Assembly: GCA_023262065.1 (NCBI GenBank)
Contig: JALRDW010000237.1
Coordinates: 1 to 5,107, forward strand
DNA: 5,107 nucleotides
Direction of reading: 5' to 3'
Origin: Acidimicrobiia bacterium
GTDB lineage: Bacteria > Actinomycetota > Acidimicrobiia > IMCC26256
Shown here: piece by piece, positions 1 through 5,107 of the stretch
Position numbering within the stretch: position 1 is the first letter of the stretch
Layout: each line of letters starts with the position of its first letter
Notes under the pieces: generated by a model
The model's input: the letters and a program-made list of their open reading frames with translations, nothing else
Database searches by the model: none
Told to the model about the DNA's origin: nothing
Program-made: the position numbers and the translations under genes

Positions 1-96
1 ACCCAGGGTCCGGGTACGCAGTTCGCCACGATCAGCGGCACCTGCGACGCCTCGACGGCCAGCGGCAACGCGGTCACCTGGGCCGACCAGTGGTAG
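1..96 (+). CDS. pilA: Type IV pilin, C-terminal fragment (gene begins upstream of window)
   Basis: Reading frame 1 is open from the first base to a TAG at 94-96 and gives 31 residues, beginning TQGPGTQFAT and ending in TWADQW. These residues are identical to the last 31 of the complete pilin at 430-918, and the DNA is identical too, so this is the 3' end of a tandem pilin paralogue. It carries the second of the two pilin cysteines (TC in ISGTCD), which would pair with a cysteine upstream of the window. Pilins are the subunits of the type IV pilus fibre; the cleavage site and N-terminal helix of this copy cannot be seen. It is cut by the window edge, not visibly broken. Whether the rest of the gene matches the second copy is unknown. 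Confidence 0.9.
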   Translation, partial: TQGPGTQFATISGTCDASTASGNAVTWADQW

Positions 97-99
97 GAG
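1..99 (+). repeat. Direct repeat copy 1 (99 bp, 3' end of pilin gene)
   Basis: Positions 1-99 match 823-921 base for base, with no synonymous change. Identity stops at base 100 (G here, T at 922), three bases after the stop codon; the flanking sequence is then unrelated. The repeat may extend further upstream, outside the window. It indicates recent duplication or gene conversion between tandem pilin genes. Confidence 0.97.
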
Positions 100-105
100 G
101 CCCGC

Positions 106-122
106 AGCGGGCATGACCCGCT
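106..122 (+). other. Short hairpin after upstream pilin stop
   Basis: AGCGGG (106-111) pairs with CCCGCT (117-122) around a CATGA loop. An alternative small hairpin, GCCCG (100-104) with CGGGC (108-112), is mutually exclusive with it. It may contribute to 3' end formation, but it is short enough to be chance in sequence this GC-rich. Confidence 0.3.
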
Positions 123-131
123 CGGAGTGGA

Positions 132-167
132 GGTGAGGCCCCGGGTTCCCCCACCCGGGGCCTCACC
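132..167 (+). terminator. Strong GC-rich hairpin, probable terminator of the upstream pilin gene
   Basis: A perfect 15-bp stem: GGTGAGGCCCCGGGT (132-146) pairs with its exact complement at 153-167 around a 6-base loop (TCCCCC). It lies 35 bases after the TAG of the upstream pilin. No U-tract follows, so it is not a classical E. coli-type terminator, but hairpins without a U-tract are common at gene ends in high-GC actinobacteria. It could instead stabilise the 3' end of an abundant pilin mRNA. Confidence 0.65.
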
Positions 168-312
168 GCGTCCCGGCCCGGATCTCCGGCCCCGGCGGCC
201 ACACACCGCCGATGGCCCGGGCGGGTCGGAGCTCGACCGCCGGCCTCCCGGCCCGGGTCCCGGCCCCGCGGTGGGTCCGTGCGGGGGCGAGCGGATTTCT
301 CGCGCAACGTCC

Positions 313-340
313 TCAAGTTCCGCGGGGCACCGGCCGATAC
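313..340 (+). promoter_or_regulatory. Candidate sigma-28 (FliA/WhiG-type) promoter for the major pilin gene
   Basis: GCCGATAC (333-340) matches 7 of 8 bases of the sigma-28-class -10 element GCCGATAA. Sixteen bases upstream, TCAA (313-316) matches 3 of 4 of the -35 core TAAA, and the following bases GTTC (317-320) resemble the extended GTTT. The usual spacer is about 15-16 bases after TAAA. Transcription would start near 347-350 and leave a leader of about 80 nt before the ATG at 430. I see no better vegetative promoter nearby. The match is by eye and partial, and GCCGAT is a common word in GC-rich DNA. Confidence 0.4.
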
Positions 341-366
341 CTCTGCCACGGTGCGGGGCGGAGCTT

Positions 367-402
367 CGAACCGGGTTCACATCACTGACATCGACCGGTT
401 CG
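367..402 (+). promoter_or_regulatory. Inverted repeat in the pilin leader
   Basis: CGAACCGG (367-374) is the exact inverse complement of CCGGTTCG (395-402), with 20 bases between. The left arm also overlaps a small palindrome, GAACC-G-GGTTC (368-378). If transcription starts near 347 this would form a leader hairpin ending 14 bases before the ribosome binding site; in DNA it could be an operator. No known riboswitch is recognised. Confidence 0.3.
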
Positions 403-429
403 CCGGCCAGCCATCGAAAGGGAACTCCC

Positions 430-918
430 ATGGACAAGATCCTCCGGAGCATCAGGGCCAAGCGGGCCGACGAGCAGGGTTTCACGCTCATCGAGCTCAT
501 GGTCGTGGTGCTCATCATCGCGATCCTGATCGCCATCGCCATCCCGACCTTCCTGGGTGCCCGTCAGCGGGCCCAGGACCGGGCGGCGCAGTCGAGCCTC
601 CGCAACGCGCTGGCTTCGGCGAAGACGCTCTACACCGACAACCAGGACTACACCTCGGCCACCGTCGCGGCGATGGCCGACGCGGAGCCGAGCCTCACGT
701 TCGTCGCCGACACCACGGCGTCGACCTCGGCCAAGGAGGTCAGCATCGCGACCCCGGCGTCGAACCTGGTCGTGATGGTGTCCGAGTCGGCGTCGGGCAA
801 GTGCTTCGCCCTGCGTGACAACACCCAGGGTCCGGGTACGCAGTTCGCCACGATCAGCGGCACCTGCGACGCCTCGACGGCCAGCGGCAACGCGGTCACC
901 TGGGCCGACCAGTGGTAG
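430..918 (+). CDS. pilA: Type IV major-type pilin (prepilin), complete
   Basis: This 162-aa prepilin is the probable main pilus subunit. The leader is 17 residues and basic (R6, R9, K11, R12), ending at G17. The type III signal GFTLIEL follows, with cleavage expected between G17 and F18; E22 is the mature Glu5 needed for N-methylation and subunit packing. A hydrophobic helix spans about 18-43 and includes the usual proline (P39). The rest is a small globular head with cysteines C125 and C146, which could form the C-terminal disulfide loop; the protein ends in WADQW. The ATG at 430 is chosen because it gives a short leader and has AAAGGGA (417-423) six bases upstream. The last 99 bp (including 3 bases past the stop) repeat exactly in the preceding pilin fragment. 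PilD at 1527 would process it. Calling it 'major' is an inference from its typical sequence, its duplication and its own promoter region. Confidence 0.95.
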   Translation: MDKILRSIRAKRADEQGFTLIELMVVVLIIAILIAIAIPTFLGARQRAQDRAAQSSLRNALASAKTLYTDNQDYTSATVAAMADAEPSLTFVADTTASTSAKEVSIATPASNLVVMVSESASGKCFALRDNTQGPGTQFATISGTCDASTASGNAVTWADQW

Positions 919-921
919 GAG
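823..921 (+). repeat. Direct repeat copy 2 (99 bp, 3' end of pilin gene)
   Basis: Second copy of the exact repeat seen at 1-99. It covers codons 132-162, the stop and three bases beyond. The sequences then diverge at once, so the duplicated or converted tract ends almost exactly at the end of the gene. Confidence 0.97.
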
Positions 922-941
922 TCATCCGGTAGGTGACGGAC

Positions 942-969
942 GGGCCCGGGGCGGAGACGCCCCGGGCCC
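942..969 (+). terminator. GC hairpin with GAGA tetraloop between pilin and pilin-like gene
   Basis: GGGCCCGGGGCG (942-953) pairs perfectly with CGCCCCGGGCCC (958-969), a 12-bp stem closed by GAGA (954-957), a GNRA-type tetraloop. It lies 23 bases after the pilin stop and 23 bases before the ATG of the next gene. Only a weak T-containing stretch (TTCGTCGCT) follows. It may be a terminator or attenuator that lets the first pilin be made in excess over the second, or a 3' end stabiliser. Confidence 0.6.
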
Positions 970-992
970 TTCGTCGCTCCGGGGGATGCACG

Positions 993-1490
993 ATGGACCT
1001 CCGCACCCCGCACCCCGCCCCGTCCCGCCGAGACGTCGGCTTCTCGATGATCGAGCTCGTCGTGGTGCTCACGATCCTGGCGATCCTCATCGCTGCGGCC
1101 GTGCCCAGTCTCCTCGGGGCCACGCGTCCGGCCGCCGACCGTCGTGCGGAGACGATCCTGCACACGGCGTTGCTCGCCGGACGGGCCGCCGCCGGGGACC
1201 GCGCCACCTACGTCGGGGTGCGTCCCGACGATCTCGCGGCGGGGGAGTACTCGATCCGCTTCCTCGCCGCCGAGGCCGACGCCGCCGCGGTCCGCAACGA
1301 GGTCTCGGTGCGCACGGGTCGGCTCGGCACCGCCGACTACCTCCTCGTCGCCTCGCGGTCGGCCTCGGGCCGCTGCTTCGCCCTCCTCGATCGCAGTGAT
1401 GCCCCCACGGCGTCGCGTGCCGTCGACGACGCACCGACCTGTCGGGCGGCGGATCTGGACCCGTCGGGACCCTGGTCGTCCGATCGGTGA
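993..1490 (+). CDS. Type IV pilin-like protein (divergent or minor prepilin)
   Basis: This 165-aa protein has a prepilin N-terminus: a 16-residue leader with R12 and R13, then GFSMIEL, with cleavage expected between G16 and F17 and E21 as the mature Glu5. A hydrophobic helix spans about 17-42 with P38. Two cysteines, C128 and C150, match the pair in the preceding pilin, and the motif SASGRCFALLD closely matches that protein's SASGKCFALRD, so the two genes are diverged duplicates. An in-frame GTG at 933 would give a longer product, but it would translate the 942-969 hairpin and lengthen the leader to 36 residues. The ATG at 993, preceded by GGGGG (981-985), is preferred. The ribosome binding site is weak, which fits lower expression. 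It could be a minor pilin that primes or decorates the fibre; that role is inferred. Confidence 0.9.
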   Translation: MDLRTPHPAPSRRDVGFSMIELVVVLTILAILIAAAVPSLLGATRPAADRRAETILHTALLAGRAAAGDRATYVGVRPDDLAAGEYSIRFLAAEADAAAVRNEVSVRTGRLGTADYLLVASRSASGRCFALLDRSDAPTASRAVDDAPTCRAADLDPSGPWSSDR

Positions 1491-1513
1491 TCGTCCCCGG
1501 CGGTCCGCGGGCC

Positions 1514-1529
1514 TAGCCTCAGCGCCGTG
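1514..1529 (+). promoter_or_regulatory. Candidate leaderless promoter for pilD
   Basis: TAGCCT (1514-1519) fits the actinobacterial -10 consensus TANNNT and ends 7 bases before the GTG at 1527. No Shine-Dalgarno sequence is visible before that GTG. This spacing is what is expected when transcription starts at or next to the start codon. No clear -35 element is seen. The gene could also be read through from the pilin-like gene 36 bases upstream. Confidence 0.4.
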
Positions 1530-2297
1530 ACGGGCCTCATCGTCGTCGCGAGCGCGCTCCTCGGGCTCGCCGTCGGCTCCTTCCTCAACGTGGTGATCTG
1601 GCGCGTGCCCCGGCACGAGTCGGTCGTGTCGCCGCCCTCCCACTGCCCGGGCTGCGACGCTGAGATCGCACCCCGCGACAACATCCCGGTGCTCTCCTGG
1701 CTGATCCTGCGCGGTCGGTGCCGTCGGTGCGGCGTGCACATCAGCGCTCGATACCCGCTGGTCGAGGCGGGGACGGGAGCCCTCTGGGCGATGCTCGCGT
1801 TGCGGTTCGACGACACCTGGGCGCTGCCCGCGTACCTCGTGCTCGCCGCCGGACTCGTCGCCCTGTCGCTCATCGACCTCGACACGTTCCTGCTCCCCAA
1901 CCGGATCGTGTACCCGCTCACGGTCGTGGTCGTCGCACTGTTCGGCGTCGCTGCGATCGTGGGCGACGACTCCGCGGCGTTCGTGCGCGCCCTCATCGGT
2001 GGAGGCGCGACGTTCGCCGTGTTCCTGGGCCTCCACCTCGTGTCGCCGCGGGGTATGGGCTTCGGGGACGTCAAGTTGTCGTTCGTGCTCGGCGTGGCGC
2101 TCGGGTGGGTGTCGGGACCGACCGTGTTCCTCGGGATGTTCCTCGCGTTCCTCCTCGGCTCGGTGGTCGGCATCCTGCTCATCGTCACCAAGGTGCGATC
2201 GCGTCGGGACCACGTCCCGTTCGGCCCCTTCCTCGCCGCCGGCACGATGCTCGCCCTGCTGCTCGGGGATCCCCTCCTGGCTGCGGTCGGCCGCTGA
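1527..2297 (+). CDS. pilD: Prepilin peptidase / N-methyltransferase PilD
   Basis: This 256-aa polytopic inner-membrane enzyme (family A24 aspartic protease) cuts prepilins after the conserved glycine and methylates the new N-terminus. The N-terminal methylase domain begins with the family signature GSFLNVVIWRVPR (residues 17-29) and has a cytoplasmic zinc loop with two CxxC pairs: C40/C43 and C65/C68. The catalytic aspartates are D117 (in IDLDTFLLPN) and D181 (in GMGFGDVKL). Their spacing of 64 residues equals that of the known pairs in TcpJ (125/189) and PilD of Pseudomonas (149/213). Hydrophobic segments continue to the C-terminus (about eight in total). The length is slightly short but complete, as usual in Gram-positives. 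The GTG start is chosen because translation from it gives the expected first membrane helix; it lacks a ribosome binding site, consistent with leaderless expression. Its substrates are presumably the adjacent pilins. Confidence 0.97.
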   Translation: MTGLIVVASALLGLAVGSFLNVVIWRVPRHESVVSPPSHCPGCDAEIAPRDNIPVLSWLILRGRCRRCGVHISARYPLVEAGTGALWAMLALRFDDTWALPAYLVLAAGLVALSLIDLDTFLLPNRIVYPLTVVVVALFGVAAIVGDDSAAFVRALIGGGATFAVFLGLHLVSPRGMGFGDVKLSFVLGVALGWVSGPTVFLGMFLAFLLGSVVGILLIVTKVRSRRDHVPFGPFLAAGTMLALLLGDPLLAAVGR

Positions 2298-2365
2298 CCC
2301 CGAGCTGCTGACCTCCCCGGCCCGGTCGGGCCGCAGGGCCCAGGCCCGGCCCGTCCCGGAGGCAT

Positions 2366-2389
2366 CCCGGGCCGGATCCTCGGCCCGGG
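2366..2389 (+). terminator. GC hairpin downstream of pilD, probable terminator
   Basis: CCCGGGCCG (2366-2374) pairs exactly with CGGCCCGGG (2381-2389) around GATCCT, 68 bases after the pilD stop. A smaller hairpin, GGCCCG/CGGGCC, is at 2319-2332. No U-tract follows. Its position between two gene clusters supports a role in transcription termination. Confidence 0.5.
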
Positions 2390-2414
2390 TGGCCCCCACA
2401 ACGCTCCGTTCGGC

Positions 2415-2459
2415 CCGTTCAGGCGCCGGCCGCCGATGCCGATGGTGTCCCCTGAACGG
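2415..2459. promoter_or_regulatory. Inverted repeat upstream of the HTH-pilMN-pilO operon
   Basis: CCGTTCAGG (2415-2423) and CCTGAACGG (2451-2459) are perfect inverse complements with a 27-base spacer; the spacer contains a short tandem CCGATG CCGATG (2433-2444). It ends 5 bases before the putative -35 of the operon promoter, so an operator role is possible. A long-loop hairpin is the alternative. Confidence 0.35.
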
Positions 2460-2464
2460 CACAG

Positions 2465-2494
2465 TTGCGGCTTGTAGTTACTGAGCTCTACTGT
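2465..2494 (+). promoter_or_regulatory. Candidate promoter of the HTH-pilMN-pilO operon
   Basis: TTGCGG (2465-2470) and TACTGT (2489-2494, fits TANNNT) are separated by 18 bases. They lie in a stretch that is clearly less GC-rich than the surroundings (about 2461-2520). AAGGAG (2505-2510) follows as the ribosome binding site. Small symmetries overlap the region: ACAGTT (2461-2466) with AACTGT (2515-2520), and AGTTAC (2476-2481) with GTAACT (2513-2518). These could be operator half-sites. Confidence 0.4.
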
Positions 2495-2521
2495 TGCGAA
2501 AGTCAAGGAGCGGTAACTGTC

Positions 2522-2743
2522 GTGGCCATTGTGGATGAAATCGAACTGCTGACTCCCCGTGAGGTCGCCGAGACCATGCGGGTGTCCACGATGACTGTGT
2601 ACCGGCTCGTGAAGTCCGGCGAACTCCCGGCGATCCGGGTCGGCAAGCACCTGCGCATCCGGTCGGCGGACCTCGCCGCCTACCTCGAGGCCCGCCTCGT
2701 GGCGACCCCGGACGAGGAGGACGGCCCGTGGCCCGCCGCGTGA
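2522..2743 (+). CDS. Small excisionase/MerR-like helix-turn-helix DNA-binding protein
   Basis: This 73-aa protein is almost entirely one winged-helix DNA-binding domain of the excisionase/BldC-like type. The core LLTPREVAETMRVS followed by TMTVYRLVKSGELPAIRVG (about residues 9-41) gives the helix-turn-helix; LRIRSADLAAYLEA is the wing and last helix. It resembles small actinobacterial regulators such as mycobacterial Rv0500A (from memory). A GTG start at 2522 is preferred, 11 bases after AAGGAG (2505-2510). GTG at 2531 is possible, and a TTG at 2465 would translate through the promoter and ribosome binding site. The last 16 bases overlap the start of pilM, and its own end encodes the pilM ribosome binding site, so the two are likely coupled. 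Excisionase-like naming does not mean phage origin: no integrase or attachment site is present. A role as regulator of the pilus operon, possibly autoregulatory, is inferred. Confidence 0.85.
   Translation: MAIVDEIELLTPREVAETMRVSTMTVYRLVKSGELPAIRVGKHLRIRSADLAAYLEARLVATPDEEDGPWPAA
2714..2720 (+). promoter_or_regulatory. Ribosome binding site of pilMN inside the HTH gene
   Basis: GAGGAGG sits seven bases before the GTG at 2728 and within the final codons of the HTH gene. It decides the start of the fusion protein and supports coupling of the two genes. Confidence 0.8.
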
Positions 2744-4472
2744 TCGGCCTCGACGTCGGGACCCACGCCGTGCGCGTGGCCGAGGTCGAGCTCGAGGATC
2801 CTCCCCGCGTCACCGCCTTCGGCCAGGTCGCGCTGCCCTACGACGCCATGCGCGAGGGCGAGATCGTGGACGCCACGGCGGTGACCAAGGCGGTCCAACG
2901 GCTGTGGACCGAGCTCGGACTCGGGAAGGGTGAGGTCCGGCTCGGCATCGCCAGTCCGCGGGTGATCGTGCGCACCGTCGAGGTCCCCGTGATGGCCGAC
3001 GCCGACCTCGAGGGCGCCCTGCGCTTCCAGGCCGGTGACCTGCTGCCGATCCCGCTCGAGGAGGCCGCGTTCGACTTCCAGGTGCTCGAGTCGGTCGCCG
3101 CCGCGCCCGGTGCGACCGGTGAGGACGGCGAGGCCGCCGAACCGATGCAGCGGGTGCTCATCGCCGCCGCGCCGCGGATCACCGTCGAGGCACTCGCGGA
3201 TGCGGTGCGCGCCGCAGGGGTCCGTCCGGTCGCCGTCGACCTCGTCCCCCTCGCCCTCGTGCGCTCGCTCGGCCGACGCGTCGGCACGAACGGACCCGCT
3301 GCCGAGGCGCTGGTCTCGGTGGGTTCCGGCACGACGGTCATCGTGGTCCAGGAGTCCGGGTTGCCGCGCTTCGTGCGCATCGTCGGTGGCGGTGGCCGTG
3401 CGATCACCAGTGCCATCGAATCCGCCCTCGAGGTGGACACCGACGCGGCCGAGTCGCTCAAGCGCGATCCGGCCGCCGACCCGAGCACCGCCGCGGCGAT
3501 CGACGCCGCGATCGCCGGACCCCTGCGGGCCATCGTGGAGGCCGTCCGTGGGTCGGTCGACTTCTACCGGGGTCAGCCCGACTCGCTCCCCGTGGTGCGG
3601 ATCACCCTCACCGGTGGTGCATCGCTGCAGGCGGGCTTGGCCGAGGCCATCGGTGAGGCGGTGGACCTCCCGTGCGTCGCGGCCCAGCCCCGCTCGCTCA
3701 TCACGCTCGGGGACATCGGGTTCGGTGCCGACGAGATCCCCCAGCTCGACCCGTACCTCGCGGTGCCGGTCGGTCTGGCGCTCGCCGGTCTCGCGCCCGG
3801 TCGGCGGATCAACCTGCTCGGCGCGCAGGGCACGACGATCGATCGCCGAACGCTCACGACGATCGGAGCCGCGGTCGGCGGCGGGCTCCTCGTGGTGCTC
3901 GGCCTGCTCACCCTGCTCGCGAACAACCAGCTCTCCGACGCCCGCTCGGCCCGGGATGAGGCCCAGGCCCGCAACGCCGCGCTGGAGGCCGAGGCGGCCA
4001 AGTACGCCGACGCCCAGGCGCAGGCCGCGACCGTCGAGGGCCTGCGGACCCAGGCCGAGGCAGTGCTCGCCACGGACGTGTCCTGGGCCCGGATGCTCCA
4101 GGAGATCGCGCGCACGATCCCGAACGACTCGTGGCTGACCACCTTCCAGGGCAGCGTCACCGACGCCGGGACGAGCTCGGCCGGCACCTCCGGGACCACG
4201 ACGATCGCGGGCACGACGGGGGTCGTCGGGACGCCCGTCGCCGGGACGAAGATCGGGACGGCGTCGTTCGGGGTGACCGGCCTCGACTTCACGTCCGTCG
4301 CCTCCTGGATCCAGCGCATCGGTGAGATCCCGTCGTTCACGAACCTCTGGGTCCCGAACGCGACGAAGGACTCGAGCACGGCGACCTCCCGTCCGCTCGT
4401 CACGTACTCCTCGACCGCCGACGTCACGACGAGCGCCATCTCCGAGCGCGCCGCGGAGTACGGGAGGGTCCG

Positions 4473-4476
<4 letters not shown>
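2728..4476 (+). CDS. pilM: PilM-PilN fusion, type IV pilus inner-membrane alignment protein
   Basis: This 582-aa protein joins two components that are normally separate. Residues 1-358 are PilM, a cytoplasmic actin/FtsA-like ATPase-fold protein: phosphate-1 motif GLDVGTHAVRVAEV (7-20), phosphate-2 region VSVGSGTTVIVV (196-207), adenosine motif LTGGAS (294-299) and the typical PilM ending YLAVPVGLALAG (343-354). RRINLLGAQ (359-367) is the PilM-binding N-terminal motif of PilN. It is followed by a membrane helix (about 377-399), an Ala/Glu/Gln-rich coiled coil (about 400-446) and the PilN extracytoplasmic domain (about 450-582), with WARMLQEIARTIPNDSWL and a second half around 512-565. A Gly/Thr/Ser-rich insert at about 479-510 interrupts that domain. 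The phosphate-2 position usually filled by Asp is S197. The frame is continuous, so this is not a missed stop between two ORFs. The GTG start has GAGGAGG upstream; the stop overlaps pilO (ATGA). The protein would bind PilO and link the motor ATPase to the assembly platform. Confidence 0.93.
4165..4262 (+). repeat. Gly/Thr-rich low-complexity insert with recurring CGGGACG
   Basis: The heptamer CGGGACG occurs at 4167, 4227, 4242 and 4254, each time read in frame as Gly-Thr (GGG ACG). The encoded segment (residues about 480-511 of the fusion) consists mostly of G, T, S, A and V. It is probably a flexible loop in the outer PilN domain. The same heptamer recurs in the tail of pilO. Confidence 0.6.

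Positions 4477-5107
<631 letters not shown>

Larger units (their letters stand above)
97..429. other. Intergenic region between tandem pilin genes
   Basis: This 333-bp stretch has no convincing gene. The first third holds two GC hairpins just after the upstream pilin stop, listed separately. The middle (about 168-290) is extremely GC-rich, with many CCGG/CCCGGG words and a weak bulged hairpin at about 221-240, but nothing I can name. The last part is less GC-rich and holds a candidate sigma-28-like promoter (313-340), an inverted repeat (367-402) and the pilin ribosome binding site (417-423). The frame of the following pilin happens to be open through much of this region, but the translation there is Pro/Arg/Gly-rich filler unlike any pilin leader. 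Confidence 0.7.

Noticed and set aside
127..429. Upstream in-frame extension of the pilin gene from 127
   Set aside because: It would add about 100 Pro/Arg/Gly-rich residues before a type III signal sequence that needs a short leader, and would run through a hairpin and a promoter candidate. The ATG at 430 has a good ribosome binding site.
933..992. GTG start at 933 for the pilin-like gene
   Set aside because: It would translate through the 942-969 hairpin and make a 36-residue leader; ATG 993 gives a normal 16-residue leader.
648..2462. Very long open frame on the minus strand (604 codons) opposite the pilin and pilD genes
   Set aside because: It is opposite three well-supported genes, its translation is Arg/Gly/Glu/His-rich with no recognisable domain, and long antisense frames are expected in DNA this GC-rich.
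2465..2521. TTG start at 2465 for the HTH protein
   Set aside because: The extra 19 residues would be encoded by the candidate promoter and the AAGGAG ribosome binding site; they have no counterpart in the small HTH family.
1337..2650. Second long minus-strand frame opposite pilD and the HTH gene
   Set aside because: Low-complexity Arg/Pro/Thr translation, no domain, covers the promoter and hairpins between pilD and the HTH gene; a shadow of the + strand genes.
2522..2743. Phage or mobile-element excisionase
   Set aside because: The fold is excisionase-like, but no integrase, attachment site or base-composition shift in the coding region is present, and the gene overlaps pilMN. A resident regulator is more likely.
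3573..4439. Minus-strand frame of 288 codons opposite the PilMN fusion
   Set aside because: No recognisable domain; it mirrors the codon pattern of the + strand gene, whose domains are clear throughout this stretch.

Overview
The window is GC-rich (about 70% by eye). It uses GTG starts, has strong third-position GC bias, and carries one leaderless-type -10 box. Together with the gene content this fits a high-GC actinobacterium; an Acidimicrobiia-like lineage is my guess, not something the sequence proves. Every recognisable gene lies on the + strand, and all but one belong to a type IV pilus (T4P) assembly locus; the exception is a small DNA-binding protein embedded in it.

Layout. Positions 1-96 are the last 31 codons of a pilin gene that starts outside the window. 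A 333-bp gap follows, holding a strong GC hairpin, a candidate sigma-28-type promoter and an inverted repeat in the presumed leader. Then come a complete major-type pilin (430-918), a GC hairpin, and a diverged pilin-like gene (993-1490). Next is the bifunctional prepilin peptidase/methylase PilD (1527-2297). A 224-bp gap holds another GC hairpin and a relatively AT-rich promoter region. It leads into a second cluster: a 73-aa helix-turn-helix protein (2522-2743), a PilM-PilN fusion (2728-4476), and PilO (from 4473, running off the end). These last three genes overlap one another and are probably translationally coupled.

How the genes fit together. PilD would cleave and N-methylate the prepilins made from the three pilin genes. 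PilM, PilN and PilO form the inner-membrane alignment platform that links the cytoplasmic motor to the pilus. The motor ATPases and the platform protein PilC are not in the window and probably lie just outside it.

Main points of interest: (1) PilM and PilN are one continuous polypeptide, with the PilM-binding INLL motif of PilN at the junction; (2) the upstream pilin fragment and the complete pilin share 99 bp of perfect identity that ends 3 bases after the stop; (3) a sigma-28/WhiG-like promoter candidate lies in front of the major pilin; (4) a small excisionase-like DNA-binding protein heads the pilMN-pilO operon. I see no clearly new biological system; the window is an unusually arranged T4P locus. 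I found no tRNA, rRNA, CRISPR array or mobile element.
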